This document shows positions 6,957-20,291 of a stretch of 64,000 bases of DNA, piece after piece. The notes under the pieces were generated by a model. It ran no database searches, was not told where the DNA came from, and was given only the letters and a program-made list of their open reading frames with translations. Numbering within the stretch: position 1 is the first letter of the stretch; each line of letters begins with the position of its first letter. Origin of the DNA: Odiellus spinosus (Eukaryota > Arthropoda > Arachnida > Opiliones > Phalangiidae); contig OY987226.1 of the NCBI GenBank assembly GCA_963920705.1, positions 23,569,636 through 23,633,635 of the forward strand, read 5' to 3'. The translations under genes were made by a program, and so were the position numbers.

Positions 6957-8448
6957 ATAGGATATTTTTAATAAAAATTGAAGTTAAAGTAAAAACAGTT
7001 AGGGTGATATATCAACTTATTATTCAGCAATGGTGGTATAGCGGTGAGAATAGCTCCATTCCAAGCAGTTGACACGGGTTCGACTCCCGGCCATTGCGAA
7101 AGGATTTTTTTAATAAAAATTGAAATGAAAGTGCCAACAGTTAGGGTGACATATCATCTACTTATCGAGCAATGGTGGTATAGCGGTGAGAATAGCTGCC
7201 TTCCAAGCAGTTGACCAAGGTTCGACTCCCGGCCATTGCTAAAGGATTTTTTTTAATAAAAATTGAAGTGAAAGTGCCAACAGTTAGGGTGACATATCAT
7301 CTAATTATCGAGCAATGGTGGTATAGCGGTGAGAGTAGCTGCCTTCCAAGCAGTTGACCCTGGTTCAACTCCCGGCCATTGCAAAAGATATTTTTTTAAT
7401 AAAAATTGAAGTGAAAGTGCCAACAGTTAGGGTGACATATCATCAATTAATCGTGCAATGGTGGTATAGCGGTGAGGATAGCTGCCTTCCAAGCAGTGGA
7501 CCCGGGTTCGACTCCCGGCCATTGCGAAAGCAATTTTTTTAATAAAAATTGAAGTGAAAGTGCCAACAGTTAGGGTGATATATCGGGCAATTATTCAGCA
7601 ATGGTGGTATTGCGGTGAGAATAGCTGCCTTCCAAGCAGTTAACCCGGGTTCGACTCCCGGCCAATGCAAAAGGAATTTTTTCATAAAAATTTAAGTGAA
7701 AGAGCCAAAAGTTAGGGTGATATATCAGCTAGTTATTCAGCAGTGGTGGTAAAGCGGTGAGAATAGCTGCCTTCCAAGCAGTTGACACGGGTTCGACTCC
7801 CGGCCATTGCATAAGGATTTTTTTAAATAAAAATTGAAGTGAAAGTGCCAACAGTTAGGGTGACATATCATCTACTTATCGAGCAATGTGGTATAGCGGT
7901 GAGAATAGCTGCCTTCCAAGCTGTTGACCCGGGTTCGACTACCGGGCATTGCAAAAGGATTTTTTTTTAATAAAAATTGAAGTGAAAGTGCCAACAGTTA
8001 GGGTGACATATCATCCAATTATCGAGCGATGGTGGTTTAGCGGTGAGAATAGCTGCCTTCCAAGCAGTTGACCCGGGTTCGGCTCCCGGCCATTACATAA
8101 GGATTTTTTTTTAATAAAAAGTGAAAGTGCCATCAGTTAGGGTGACATATCATCTAATTGTCGAGCAGTGGTGGTATAGCGGTGAGAATAGCTGCCTTCC
8201 AAGCAGTTAACCCGGGTTCGACTCCCGGCCAATGCAAAAGGAATTTTTCATAAAAATTTAAGTGAAAGAGCCAAAAGTCAGGGTGATATATCAGCTAGTT
8301 ATTCAGCAGTGGTGGTAAAGCGGTGAGAATAGCTGCCTTCCAAGCAGTTGACACGGGTTCGACTCCCGGCCATTGCATTAGGATTTTTTTAAATAAAAAT
8401 TGAAGTGAAAGTGCCAACAGTTAGGGTGACATATCATCTATTCATCGA

Positions 8449-8520
8449 GCAATGGTGGTATAGCGGTGAGAATAGCTGCCTTCAAAGCAGTTGACCCGGG
8501 TTCGATTCCCGGCCATTGCA
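8449..8520 (+). tRNA. tRNA-Gly body with UCA anticodon, no adjacent terminator
   Basis: Same sequence type as the 2253 and 10002-10073 copies: intact acceptor, A box, B box and anticodon stem, loop CTTCAAA, followed by atcaaaattgaag without a T-run. Confidence 0.87.
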
Positions 8521-9719
8521 ATCAAAATTGAAGTGAAAGAGCCAACTTTTAGGGTGACATATCATCTAATCATCGAGCAATGGTGGTATAGCGGTGAGAA
8601 TAGCTGCCTTCCAAGCAGTTGACCCGGGTTAGACTCCCGGCCATTGCAAAAGGATTTTTTTAATTAAAATTGAAGTGAAAGTGCCAACAGTTAGGGTGAC
8701 ATATCATTTAATAATCGGACAATGGTGGTATAGCGGTGAGAATAGCTGCCTTCCAAGCAGTTGACCCGGGTTCGACTCCCGGCCATTGCAAAAGCAATTT
8801 TTTTTAATAAAAATTGAAGTGAAAGTGCCAACAGTTAGGGTGATATATCGGGAAATTAATCAGCAATGGTGGTATAGCGGTGAGAATAGATGCCTTCCAA
8901 GCAGTTGACCGGGTTCGACTCCCGGCCATTGCAAAAGGATTTTTTTTAATAAAAATTGAAGAGAAAGTGCCAACAGTTAGGGTGATATATCGGGCAATTA
9001 TTCAGCAATGGTGGTATAGCGGTGAGAATAGCTACCTTCCAAGCAGTTGACCCGGGTTCGCCTCCCGGCCATTGCATAAGTATTTCTTTTAATAAAAATT
9101 GAAGTGAAAGTGCCAACAGTTAGGGTGACATATCATCTACTTATCGAGCAATGGTGGTATAGCGGTGAGAAAGCTGCCTTCCAAGCAGTTGACCCGGGTT
9201 CGACTACCGGGCATTGCAAAAGGATTTTTTTTTAATAAAAATTGAAGTGAAAGTGCCAACAGTTAGGGTGATATATAGGGCAACTATTCAGCAATGGTGG
9301 TATTGCGGTGAGAATAGCTGCCTTCCAAGCAGTTGACCCGGGTTCGACTCCCGGCCAATGCAAAAGGAATTTTTTCATAAAAATTTAAGTGAAAGACCCA
9401 AAAGTTAGGGTGATATATCAGCTAGTTATTCAGCAGTGGTGGTAAAGCGGTGAGAATAGCGGCCTTCCAAGCAGTTGACACGGGTTCGACTCCCGGCCAT
9501 TGCATATGGATTTTTTTAAATAAAAATTGAAGTGAAAGTGCCAACAGTTAGGGTGACATATCATCTACTTATCGAGCAATGGTGGTATAGCGGTGAGAAT
9601 AGCTGCCTTCCAAGCTGTTGACCCGGGTTCGACTACCGGGCATTGCAAAAGGATTTTTTTTTAATAAAAATTGAAGTGAAAGTGCCAACAGTTAGGGTGA
9701 CATATCATCCAATTATCGA

Positions 9720-9791
9720 GCGATGGTGGTTTAGCGGTGAGAATAGCTGCCTTCGAAGCAGTTGACCCGGGTTCGGCTCCCGGCCATTACA
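9720..9791 (+). tRNA. tRNA-Gly body with UCG anticodon (Arg-type)
   Basis: Loop CTTCGAA gives UCG, complementary to arginine codon CGA. It also carries A58G and the ccattac 3' end, so it is probably not functional. Sister copies at other positions have UCC. Confidence 0.8.
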
Positions 9792-10001
9792 TAAGGATTT
9801 TTTTTAATAAAAAGTGAAAGTGCCATCAGTTAGGGTGACATATCATCTAATTGTCGAGCAGTGGTGGTATAGCGGTGAGAATAGCTGCCTTCCATGCAGT
9901 TGACCCGGGTTCGACTACCGGGCATTGCAAAAGGATTTTTTTTTAATAAAAATTGAAGTGAAAGTGCCAACAGTCAGGGTGACATATCATCTATTCATCG
10001 A

Positions 10002-10073
10002 GCAATGGTGGTATAGCGGTGAGAATAGCTGCCTTCAAAGCAGTTGACCCGGGTTCGATTCCCGGCCATTGCA
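10002..10073 (+). tRNA. tRNA-Gly body with UCA anticodon, no adjacent terminator
   Basis: Third copy of this type. Any Pol III transcript would extend into the spacer, where the first T4 precedes agggtgacat. Confidence 0.86.
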
Positions 10074-11390
10074 ATCAAAATTGAAGTGAAAGAGCCAACT
10101 TTTAGGGTGACATATCATCTAATCATCGAGCAATGGTGGTATAGCGGTGAGAATAGCTGCCTTCCAAGCAGTTGACCCGGGTTAGACTCCCGGCCATTGC
10201 AAAAGGATTTTTTTAATAAAAATTGAAGTGAAAGTGCCAACAGTTAGGGTGACATATCATTTAATAATCAAGCAATGGTGGTATAGCGGTGAGAATAGCT
10301 GCCTTCCAAGCAGTTGACCCGGGTTCGACTCCCGGCCATTGCAAAAGCAATTTTTTTTAATAAAAATTGAAGTGAAAGTGCCAACAGTTAGGGTGATATA
10401 TCGGGAAATTAATCAGCAATGGTGGTATAGCGGTGAGAATAGATGCCTTCCAAGCAGTTGACCGGGTTCGACTCCCGGCCATTGCAAAAGGATTTTTTTT
10501 AATAAAAATTGAAGAGAAAGTGCCAACAGTTAGGGTGATATATCGGGCAGTTATTCAGCAATGGTGGTATAGCGGAGAGAATAGCTACCTTCCAAGCAGT
10601 TGACCCGGGTTCGCCTCCCGGCCATTGCATAAGTATTTCTTTTAATAAAAATTGAAGTGAAAGTGCCAACAGTTAGGGTGACATATCATCTACTTATCGA
10701 GCAATGGTGGTATAGCGGTGAGAAAGCTGCCTTCCAAGCAGTTGACCCGGGTTCGACTACCGGGCATTGCAAAAGGATTTTTTTTAATAAAAATTGAAGT
10801 GAAAGTGCCAACAGTTAGGGTGACATATCATCTATTCATCGAGCAATGGTGGTATAGCGGTGAGAATAGCTGCCTTCAAAGCAATTGACCCGGGTTCGAC
10901 TCCCGGCCATTGCAACAGGAATTTTTTAATCAAAATTGAAGTGAAAGTGCCAACATTTAGGGTGACATATCACCTAATCATCGAGCAATGGTGGTATAGC
11001 GGTGATAATAGCTGCCTTCCAAGCAAATGACCCGGGTTCGACTCCCGGCCATTGCAAATGCATTTTTTTTCATAAAAATAGGGTGACATATCATCTAATA
11101 ATCGAGCAATGGTGGTATAGCGGTGAGAATAGGTGCCTTCCAACCAGTTGACCCGGGTTCGACTCCCGGCCATTGCAAAAGCAATTTTTCTAAAAAAAAC
11201 TGAAGTGAAAGTGCCAACAGTTAGGGTGATATATCGGTAAATTAATCAGCAATGGTGGTATAGCGGTGAGAATAGCTGCCTTCCTAGCAGTTGACCCGGG
11301 TTCAACTCCCGGCCATTGCAAAAGGATTTTTTTAATAAAAATTGAAGTGAAAGTGCCAACAGTTAGGGTGACATATCATCTATTCATCGA

Positions 11391-11462
11391 GCAATGGTGG
11401 TATAGCGGTGAGAATAGCTGCCCCCAAAGCAGTTGACCCGGGTTCGACTCCCGGCCAATACA
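11391..11462 (+). tRNA. tRNA-Gly body with CCA anticodon (Trp-type), decayed
   Basis: Loop CCCCAAA places CCA at 34-36 and lacks U33. The 3' acceptor strand ccaatac mispairs. Exact duplicate at 15582-15653. Probably a pseudogene. Confidence 0.75.
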
Positions 11463-12529
11463 AAAGCAATTTTTTTAATAAAAATTGAAGTGAAAGTGCC
11501 AACAGATAGGGTGATATATCGGGAAATTAATCAGCAATGGTGGTATAGCGGTGAGAGTAGCTGCCTTCCAAGCAGTTGACCCGGGTTCGACTCCCGGCTA
11601 TTGCAAAAGGAATTTTTTCATAAAAATTGAAGTGAAAGAGCCATAAGTTAGAGTGATATATCTGCTAACTATACAGCAGTGTTGGTAAAGCGGTGAGAAT
11701 AGCTGCCTTCCAAGCAGTTGACCCGGGTTCGACTCCCGGCCATTGCATAAGGATTTTTTTTAATAAAAATTGAAGTGAAAGTGCCAACAGTTAGGGTGAC
11801 ATATCATCTACTTATCGAGCAATGGTGGTATAGCGGTGAGAAAGCTGCCTTCCAAGCAGTTGACCCGGGTTCGACTACCGGGCATTGTAAAAGAATTTTT
11901 TTTTAATAAAAATTGAAGTGAAAGTGCCAAAAGTTAGGGTGACATATCATCTATTCATCGAGCAATGGTGGTATAGCGGTGATAATACCTGCGTTCAAAG
12001 CAGTTGACCCGGGTTCGACTCCCGGCCATTGCATAAGGAATTTTTTAAATAAAAATTGAAGTGAAAGTGCCAACAGTTAGGGTGACATGTCATCTACTTA
12101 TCGAGCAATGGTGGTATAGCGGTGAGAATAGCTGCCTTCCAAGCTGTTGACCCGGGTTCGACTACCGGGCATTGCAAAAGTATTTTTTTTTAATACAAAT
12201 TGAAGTGAAAGTGCCAACAGTTAGGGTGACATATCATCCGATTATCGAGCAATGGTGGTATAGCGGTGAGAATAGCTGCCTTCCAAGCAGTTGACCCGGG
12301 TTCGGCTCCCGGCCGATACTTAAGGATTTTTTTTAATAAAAAGTGAAAGTGCCATCAGTTAGGGTGACATATAATCTAATTGTTGAGCAATGGTGGTATA
12401 GCGGTGAGAATAGCTGCCTTCCAAGCAGTTGACCCGGGTTCGATTACCGGGCATTGCAAAAGGATTATTTTTAATAAAAATTGAAGTGAAAGTGCCAACA
12501 GTTAGGGTGACATATCATCTATTCATCGA

Positions 12530-12601
12530 GCAATGGTGGTATAGCGGTGAGAATAGCTGCCTTCAAAGCAGTTGACCCGGGTTCGACTCCCGGCCATTGC
12601 A
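12530..12601 (+). tRNA. tRNA-Gly body with UCA anticodon, otherwise consensus
   Basis: Differs from the consensus gene only by the anticodon change UCC to UCA. Acceptor, A box, B box and T arm are intact and a T-run follows. Exact duplicate at 16721-16792. Confidence 0.9.
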
Positions 12602-13079
12602 AATGCATTTTTTTTTAATAAAAATAGGGTGACATATCATCTAATAATCGAGCAATGGTGGTATAGCGGTGAGAATAGCTGCCTTCCAAGCAGTTGACCC
12701 GGGTTCGACTCCCGGCCATTGAAAAGGCAATTTTTTTTAATAAAAATTGAAGTGAAAGTGCCAACAGTTAGGGTGATATATCGGGCAATTATTCAGCAAT
12801 GGTGGTATAGCGGTGAGAATAGCTGCCTTCCAAGCAGTTGACCCGGGTTCGACTCCCGGCCATTGCAAAAGGATTTTTTTAATAAAAATTGAAGTGAAAG
12901 TGCCAACAGTTAGGGTGACATATTACCTGATAAACGAGCAATGGTGGTATAGCGGTGAGAATAGCTGCCTTCCAAGCAGTTGACCCGGGTTCGACTCCCG
13001 GCCATTGCAAAAGGATTTTTTTAATAAAAATTGAAGTGAAAGTGCCAACAGTTAAGGTGACATATCATCTAACTGTTGA

Positions 13080-13151
13080 GCAATGGTGGTATAGCGGTGA
13101 GAATAGCTGCCTTCTAAGCAGTTGACCCGGGTTCGACTACCGGGCATTGCA
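13080..13151 (+). tRNA. tRNA-Gly body with UCU anticodon (Arg-type)
   Basis: Loop CTTCTAA, with the ctaccgggc T-arm lesion as well. Duplicate at 17271-17342. Confidence 0.78.
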
Positions 13152-14880
13152 AAAGGATTATTTTTTAATCAAAATTGAAGTGAAAGTGCCAACATTTAGG
13201 GTGACATATCATCTAATCATCGAGCAATGGTGATATAGCGGTGAGAATAGCTGCCTTCAAAGCAGTTGACCCGGGTTCGACTCCCGCCCTTTGCAAATGC
13301 ATTTTTTTTAATAAAAATAGGGTGACATATCATCTAATAATCGGGCAATGGTGGTTTAGCGGTGAGAATAGCTGCCTTCCAAGCAGTTGACCCGGGTTCG
13401 ACTCCCGGCCATTGCAAAGGCAATTTTTTTTAATAAAAATTGAAGTGAAAGTGCCAACAGTTAGGGTGACATATCATCTAATAATCGAGCAATGGTGGTA
13501 TAGCGGTGAGAATAGCTGCCTTCCAAGCAGTTGACCCGGGTTCGACTCCCGGCCATTGCAAAAGCAATTTTTTTAATAAAAATTGAAGTGAAAGTGCCAA
13601 CAGTTAGGGTGATATATCGGGAAATTAATCAGCAATGGTGGTATAGCGGTGAGAATAGCTGCCTTCCAAGCAGTTGACCCGGGTTCGACTCCCGGCCATT
13701 GCAAAATGATTTTTTTTAATAAAAATTGAAGTGAAAGTGCCATCAGTTAGGGTGAAATATCATCTAATTATCGAGCAATGGTGGTATAGCGGTGAGAATA
13801 GATGCCTTCCAAGCAGTTGACCGAGTTCGACTCCCGGCCGTTGCAAAAGGATTTTTTTTAATAAAAATTGAAGTGAAAGTGCCTACAGTTAGGGTGATAT
13901 ATCGGGCAATTAATCAGCAATGGTGGTATAGCGGTGAGAATAGATGCCTTCCAAGCAGTTGACCGGGTTCGACTCCCGGCCATTGCAAAAGGATTTTTTT
14001 AATAAAAATTGAAGTGAAAGTGCCAACAGTTAGGGTGATATTTCGGGCAATTATTCAGCAATGGTGGTATAGCGGTGAGAATAGCTACCTTCCAAGCAGT
14101 TGACCCGGGTTCGACTCCCGGCCATTGCATAAGTATTTCTTTTAATAAAAATTGAAGTGAAAGTGCCAACAGTTAGGGTGACATATCATCTACTTATCGA
14201 GCAATGGTGGTATAGCGGTGAGAAAGCTGCCTTCCAAGCAGTTGACCCGGGTTCGACTACCGGGCATTGAAAAAGGATTTTTTTTTAATAAAAATTGAAG
14301 TGAAAGTGCCAACAGTTAGGGTGACATATCATCTATTCATCGAGCAATGGTGGTATAGCGGTGAGAATAGCTGCCTTCAAAGCAATTGACCCGGGTTCGA
14401 CTCCCGGCCATTGCAACAGGAATTTTTTAATCAAAATTGAAGTGAAAGTGCCAACATTTAGGGTGACATATCATCTAATCATCGAGCAATGGTGGTATAG
14501 CGGTGATAATAGCTGCCTTCCAAGCAGATGACCCGGGTTCGACTCCCGGCCATTGCAAATGCATTTTTTTTCATAAAAATAGGGTGACATATCATCTAAT
14601 AATCGAGCAATGGTGGTATAGCGGTGAGAATGGGTGCCTTCCAAGCAGTTGACCCGGGTTCGACTCCCGGCCATTGCAAAAGCAATTTTTCTAATAAAAA
14701 CTGAAGTGAAAGTGCCAACAGTTAGGGTGATATATCGGGAAATTAATCAGCAATGGTGGTATAGCGGTGAGAATAGCTGCCTTCCAAGCAGTTGACCCGG
14801 GTTCAACTCCCGGCCATTGCAAAAGGATTTCTTTAATAACAATTGAAGTGAAAGTGCCAACAGTTAGGGTGACACATCAT

Positions 14881-17800
14881 CTACTTATCGAGCAATGGTG
14901 GTATAGCGGTGAGAAAGCTGCCTTCCAAGCAGTTGACCCGGGTTCGACTACCGGGCATTGCAAAAGGATTTTTTTTAATAAAAATTGAAGTGAAAGTGCC
15001 AACAGTTAGGGTGACATATCATCTATTCATCGAGCAATGGTGGTATAGCGGTGAGAATAGCTGCCTTCAAAGCAATTGACCCGGGTTCGACTCCCGGCCA
15101 TTGCAACAGGAATTTTTTAATCAAAATTGAAGTGAAAGTGCCAACATTTAGGGTGACATATCACCTAATCATCGAGCAATGGTGGTATAGCGGTGATAAT
15201 AGCTGCCTTCCAAGCAAATGACCCGGGTTCGACTCCCGGCCATTGCAAATGCATTTTTTTTCATAAAAATAGGGTGACATATCATCTAATAATCGAGCAA
15301 TGGTGGTATAGCGGTGAGAATAGGTGCCTTCCAACCAGTTGACCCGGGTTCGACTCCCGGCCATTGCAAAAGCAATTTTTCTAAAAAAAACTGAAGTGAA
15401 AGTGCCAACAGTTAGGGTGATATATCGGTAAATTAATCAGCAATGGTGGTATAGCGGTGAGAATAGCTGCCTTCCTAGCAGTTGACCCGGGTTCAACTCC
15501 CGGCCATTGCAAAAGGATTTTTTTAATAAAAATTGAAGTGAAAGTGCCAACAGTTAGGGTGACATATCATCTATTCATCGAGCAATGGTGGTATAGCGGT
15601 GAGAATAGCTGCCCCCAAAGCAGTTGACCCGGGTTCGACTCCCGGCCAATACAAAAGCAATTTTTTTAATAAAAATTGAAGTGAAAGTGCCAACAGATAG
15701 GGTGATATATCGGGAAATTAATCAGCAATGGTGGTATAGCGGTGAGAGTAGCTGCCTTCCAAGCAGTTGACCCGGGTTCGACTCCCGGCTATTGCAAAAG
15801 GAATTTTTTCATAAAAATTGAAGTGAAAGAGCCATAAGTTGGAGTGATATATCTGCTAACTATACAGCAGTGTTGGTAAAGCGGTGAGAATAGCTGCCTT
15901 CCAAGCAGTTGACCCGGGTTCGACTCCCGGCCATTGCATAAGGATTTTTTTTAATAAAAATTGAAGTGAAAGTGCCAACAGTTAGGGTGACATATCATCT
16001 ACTTATCGAGCAATGGTGGTATAGCGGTGAGAAAGCTGCCTTCCAAGCAGTTGACCCGGGTTCGACTACCGGGCATTGTAAAAGAATTTTTTTTTAATAA
16101 AAATTGAAGTGAAAGTGCCAAAAGTTAGGGTGACATATCATCTATTCATCGAGCAATGGTGGTATAGCGGTGATAATACCTGCGTTCAAAGCAGTTGACC
16201 CGGGTTCGACTCCCGGCCATTGCATAAGGAATTTTTTAAATAAAAATTGAAGTGAAAGTGCCAACAGTTAGGGTGACATGTCATCTACTTATCGAGCAAT
16301 GGTGGTATAGCGGTGAGAATAGCTGCCTTCCAAGCTGTTGACCCGGGTTCGACTACCGGGCATTGCAAAAGTATTTTTTTTTAATACAAATTGAAGTGAA
16401 AGTGCCAACAGTTAGGGTGACATATCATCCGATTATCGAGCAATGGTGGTATAGCGGTGAGAATAGCTGCCTTCCAAGCAGTTGACCCGGGTTCGGCTCC
16501 CGGCCGATACTTAAGGATTTTTTTTAATAAAAAGTGAAAGTGCCATCAGTTAGGGTGACATATAATCTAATTGTTGAGCAATGGTGGTATAGCGGTGAGA
16601 ATAGCTGCCTTCCAAGCAGTTGACCCGGGTTCGATTACCGGGCATTGCAAAAGGATTATTTTTAATAAAAATTGAAGTGAAAGTGCCAACAGTTAGGGTG
16701 ACATATCATCTATTCATCGAGCAATGGTGGTATAGCGGTGAGAATAGCTGCCTTCAAAGCAGTTGACCCGGGTTCGACTCCCGGCCATTGCAAATGCATT
16801 TTTTTTTAATAAAAATAGGGTGACATATCATCTAATAATCGAGCAATGGTGGTATAGCGGTGAGAATAGCTGCCTTCCAAGCAGTTGACCCGGGTTCGAC
16901 TCCCGGCCATTGAAAAGGCAATTTTTTTTAATAAAAATTGAAGTGAAAGTGCCAACAGTTAGGGTGATATATCGGGCAATTATTCAGCAATGGTGGTATA
17001 GCGGTGAGAATAGCTGCCTTCCAAGCAGTTGACCCGGGTTCGACTCCCGGCCATTGCAAAAGGATTTTTTTAATAAAAATTGAAGTGAAAGTGCCAACAG
17101 TTAGGGTGACATATTACCTGATAAACGAGCAATGGTGGTATAGCGGTGAGAATAGCTGCCTTCCAAGCAGTTGACCCGGGTTCGACTCCCGGCCATTGCA
17201 AAAGGATTTTTTTAATAAAAATTGAAGTGAAAGTGCCAACAGTTAAGGTGACATATCATCTAACTGTTGAGCAATGGTGGTATAGCGGTGAGAATAGCTG
17301 CCTTCTAAGCAGTTGACCCGGGTTCGACTACCGGGCATTGCAAAAGGATTATTTTTTAATCAAAATTGAAGTGAAAGTGCCAACATTTAGGGTGACATAT
17401 CATCTAATCATCGAGCAATGGTGATATAGCGGTGAGAATAGCTGCCTTCAAAGCAGTTGACCCGGGTTCGACTCCCGCCCTTTGCAAATGCATTTTTTTT
17501 AATAAAAATAGGGTGACATATCATCTAATAATCGGGCAATGGTGGTTTAGCGGTGAGAATAGCTGCCTTCCAAGCAGTTGACCCGGGTTCGACTCCCGGC
17601 CATTGCAAAGGCAATTTTTTTTAATAAAAATTGAAGTGAAAGTGCCAACAGTTAGGGTGACATATCATCTAATAATCGAGCAATGGTGGTATAGCGGTGA
17701 GAATAGCTGCCTTCCAAGCAGTTGACCCGGGTTCGACTCCCGGCCATTGCAAAAGCAATTTTTTTAATAAAAATTGAAGTGAAAGTGCCAACAGTTAGGG

Positions 17801-19071
17801 TGATATATCGGGAAATTAATCAGCAGTGGTGGTATAGCGGTGAGAATAGCTGCCTTCCAAGCAGTTGACCCGGGTTCGACTCCCGGCCATTGCAAAATGA
17901 TTTTTTTTAATAAAAATTGAAGTGAAAGTGCCATCAGTTAGGGTGAAATATCATCTAATTATCGAGCAATGGTGGTATAGCGGTGAGAATAGATGCCTTC
18001 CAAGCAGTTGACCGAGTTCGACTCCCGGCCGTTGCAAAAGGATTTTTTTTAATAAAAATTGAAGTGAAAGTGCCTACAGTTAGGGTGATATATCGGGCAA
18101 TTAATCAGCAATGGTGGTATAGCGGTGAGAATAGATGCCTTCCAAGCAGTTGACCGGGTTCGACTCCCGGCCATTGCAAAAGGATTTTTTTAATAAAAAT
18201 TGAAGTGAAAGTGCCAACAGTTAGGGTGATATTTCGGGCAATTATTCAGCAATGGTGGTATAGCGGTGAGAATAGCTACCTTCCAAGCAGTTGACCCGGG
18301 TTCGACTCCCGGCCATTGCATAAGTATTTCTTTTAATAAAAATTGAAGTGAAAGTGCCAACAGTTAGGGTGACATATCATCTACTTATCGAGCAATGGTG
18401 GTATAGCGGTGAGAAAGCTGCCTTCCAAGCAGTTGACCCGGGTTCGACTACCGGGCATTGAAAAAGGATTTTTTTTTAATAAAAATTGAAGTGAAAGTGC
18501 CAACAGTTAGGGTGACATATCATCTATTCATCGAGCAATGGTGGTATAGCGGTGAGAATAGCTGCCTTCAAAGCAATTGACCCGGGTTCGACTCCCGGCC
18601 ATTGCAACAGGAATTTTTTAATCAAAATTGAAGTGAAAGTGCCAACATTTAGGGTGACATATCATCTAATCATCGAGCAATGGTGGTATAGCGGTGATAA
18701 TAGCTGCCTTCCAAGCAGATGACCCGGGTTCGACTCCCGGCCATTGCAAATGCATTTTTTTTCATAAAAATAGGGTGACATATCATCTAATAATCGAGCA
18801 ATGGTGGTATAGCGGTGAGAATGGGTGCCTTCCAAGCAGTTGACCCGGGTTCGACTCCCGGCCATTGCAAAAGCAATTTTTCTAATAAAAACTGAAGTGA
18901 AAGTGCCAACAGTTAGGGTGATATATCGGAAAATTAATCAGCAATGGTGGTATAGCGGTGAGAATAGCTGCCTTCCAAGCAGTTGACCCGGGTTCAACTC
19001 CCGGCCATTGCAAAAGGATTTCTTTAATAACAATTGAAGTGAAAGTGCCAACAGTTAGGGTGACACATCAT
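14881..19071 (+). repeat. 4191-bp higher-order repeat, copy 2
   Basis: Tandem duplicate of 10690-14880. Similarity ends at ~19071, where copy 2 continues with tattcatcga and copy 1 continues with tacttatcga. UCA genes fall at 15034, 16153, 16721, 17415 and 18535, exactly 4191 bp from their partners. Confidence 0.9.
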
Positions 19072-20077
19072 CTATTCATCGAGCAATGGTGGTATAGCGG
19101 TGAGAATAGCTGCCTTCAAAGCAGTTGACCCGGGTTCGACTCCCGGCCAATGCAAAAGCAATTTTTTTAATAAAAATTGAAGTGAAAGTGCCAACAGATA
19201 GGGTGATATATCGGGAAATTAATCAGCAATGGTGGTATAGCGGTGAGAGTAGCTGCCTTCAAAGCAGTTGACCCGGGTTCGACTCCCGGCCATTGCAAAA
19301 GGAATTTTTTCATAAAAATTGAAGTGAAAGAGCCATAAGTCAGAGTGATATATCTGCTAACTATTCAGCAGTGTTGGTAAAGCGGTGAGAATAGCTGCCT
19401 TCCAAGCAGTTGACCCGGGTTCGACTCCCGGCCATTGCATAAGGATTTTTTTTAATAAAAATTGAAGTGAAAGTGCCAACAGTTAGGGTGACATATCATC
19501 TATTTATCGAGCAATGGTGGTATAGCGGTGAGAAAGCTGCCTTCCAAGCAGTTGACCCGGGTTCGGCTCCCGGCCATTACATAAGGATTTTTTTTAATAA
19601 AAAGTGAAAGTGCCATCAGTTAGGGTGACATATCATCTAATTGTCGTGCAATGGTGGTATAGCGATGAGAATAGCTGCCTTCCAAGCAGTTGACCCGGGT
19701 TCGACTACCGGGCATTGTAAAAGGATTTTTTTTTAATAAAAATTGAAGTGAAAGTGCCAAAAGTTAGGGTGACATATCATCTATTCATCGAGCAATGGTG
19801 GTACAGCGGTGAGAAAAGCTGCGTTCAAAGCAGTTGACCCGGGTTCGACTCCCGGCCATTGCATAAGGAATTTTTTAAATAAAAATTGAAGTGAAAGTGC
19901 CATCAGTTAGGGTGACATATAATCTAATTGTTGAGCAATGGTGGTATAGCGGTGAGAATAGCTGCCTTCCAAGCAGTTGACCCGGGTTCGATTTCCGGGC
20001 ATTGCGAAAGGTTTATTTTTAATAAAAATTGAAGTGAAAGTGCCAACAGTTAGGGTGACATATCATCTATTCATCGA

Positions 20078-20149
20078 GCAATGGTGGTATAGCGGTGAGA
20101 ATAGCTGCCTTCAAAGCAGTTGACCCGGGTTCGACTCCCGGCCATTGCA
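20078..20149 (+). tRNA. tRNA-Gly body with UCA anticodon, first of a pair
   Basis: Consensus tRNA except for loop CTTCAAA; T6 terminator downstream after ataggaa. The second gene of the pair starts 142 bp further on at 20220. Confidence 0.9.
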
Positions 20150-20219
20150 ATAGGAATTTTTTAATCAAAATAGAAGTGAAAGTGCCAACATTTAGGGTGA
20201 CATATCATCTAATCATCGA

Positions 20220-20291
20220 GCAATGGTGATATAGCGGTGAGAATAGCTGCCTTCAAAGCAGTTGACCCGGGTTCGACTCCCGGCCATTGCA
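20220..20291 (+). tRNA. tRNA-Gly body with UCA anticodon, second of a pair (G10A)
   Basis: Loop CTTCAAA. The D arm reads ggtgatatagc, a G-to-A change at position 10 that breaks the A-box consensus. It is followed by aaatgca, a T-run and a shortened spacer that lacks the gaagtgaaagtgccaacag segment. This second-gene type recurs throughout the array. Confidence 0.87.

Larger units (their letters stand above)
6671..7569 (+). repeat. Array B, left-edge block with degenerate units
   Basis: Units start near 6742, 6885, 7027, 7169, 7312 and 7455. Their spacers and genes diverge more than those further in, as expected at the edge of an array where homogenisation is weak. The 6885 unit is clearly decayed in its T arm. 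Confidence 0.8.
7570..10689 (+). repeat. Array B, two ~1.55-1.69-kb higher-order repeats matching array A
   Basis: The unit series starting at 7598 (gtattgcgg type) recurs at 9291 and in array A at 1422. The no-terminator UCA gene is at 8449 and 10002 (2253 in array A). The copy offset changes from 1693 to 1553 bp because one unit is present in one copy only. Lesions appear in the same order in all three, so they are copies of an 11-12-unit block. Confidence 0.85.
10690..14880 (+). repeat. 4191-bp higher-order repeat, copy 1
   Basis: About 30 tRNA units. Every feature recurs 4191 bp downstream, with only a handful of single-base differences noticed (for example near 11651, 13633 and 14735). 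Contains UCA genes at 10843, 11962, 12530, 13224 and 14344, a CCA variant at 11391 and a UCU variant at 13080. The left edge is blurred because flanking units are also similar. Confidence 0.9.
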
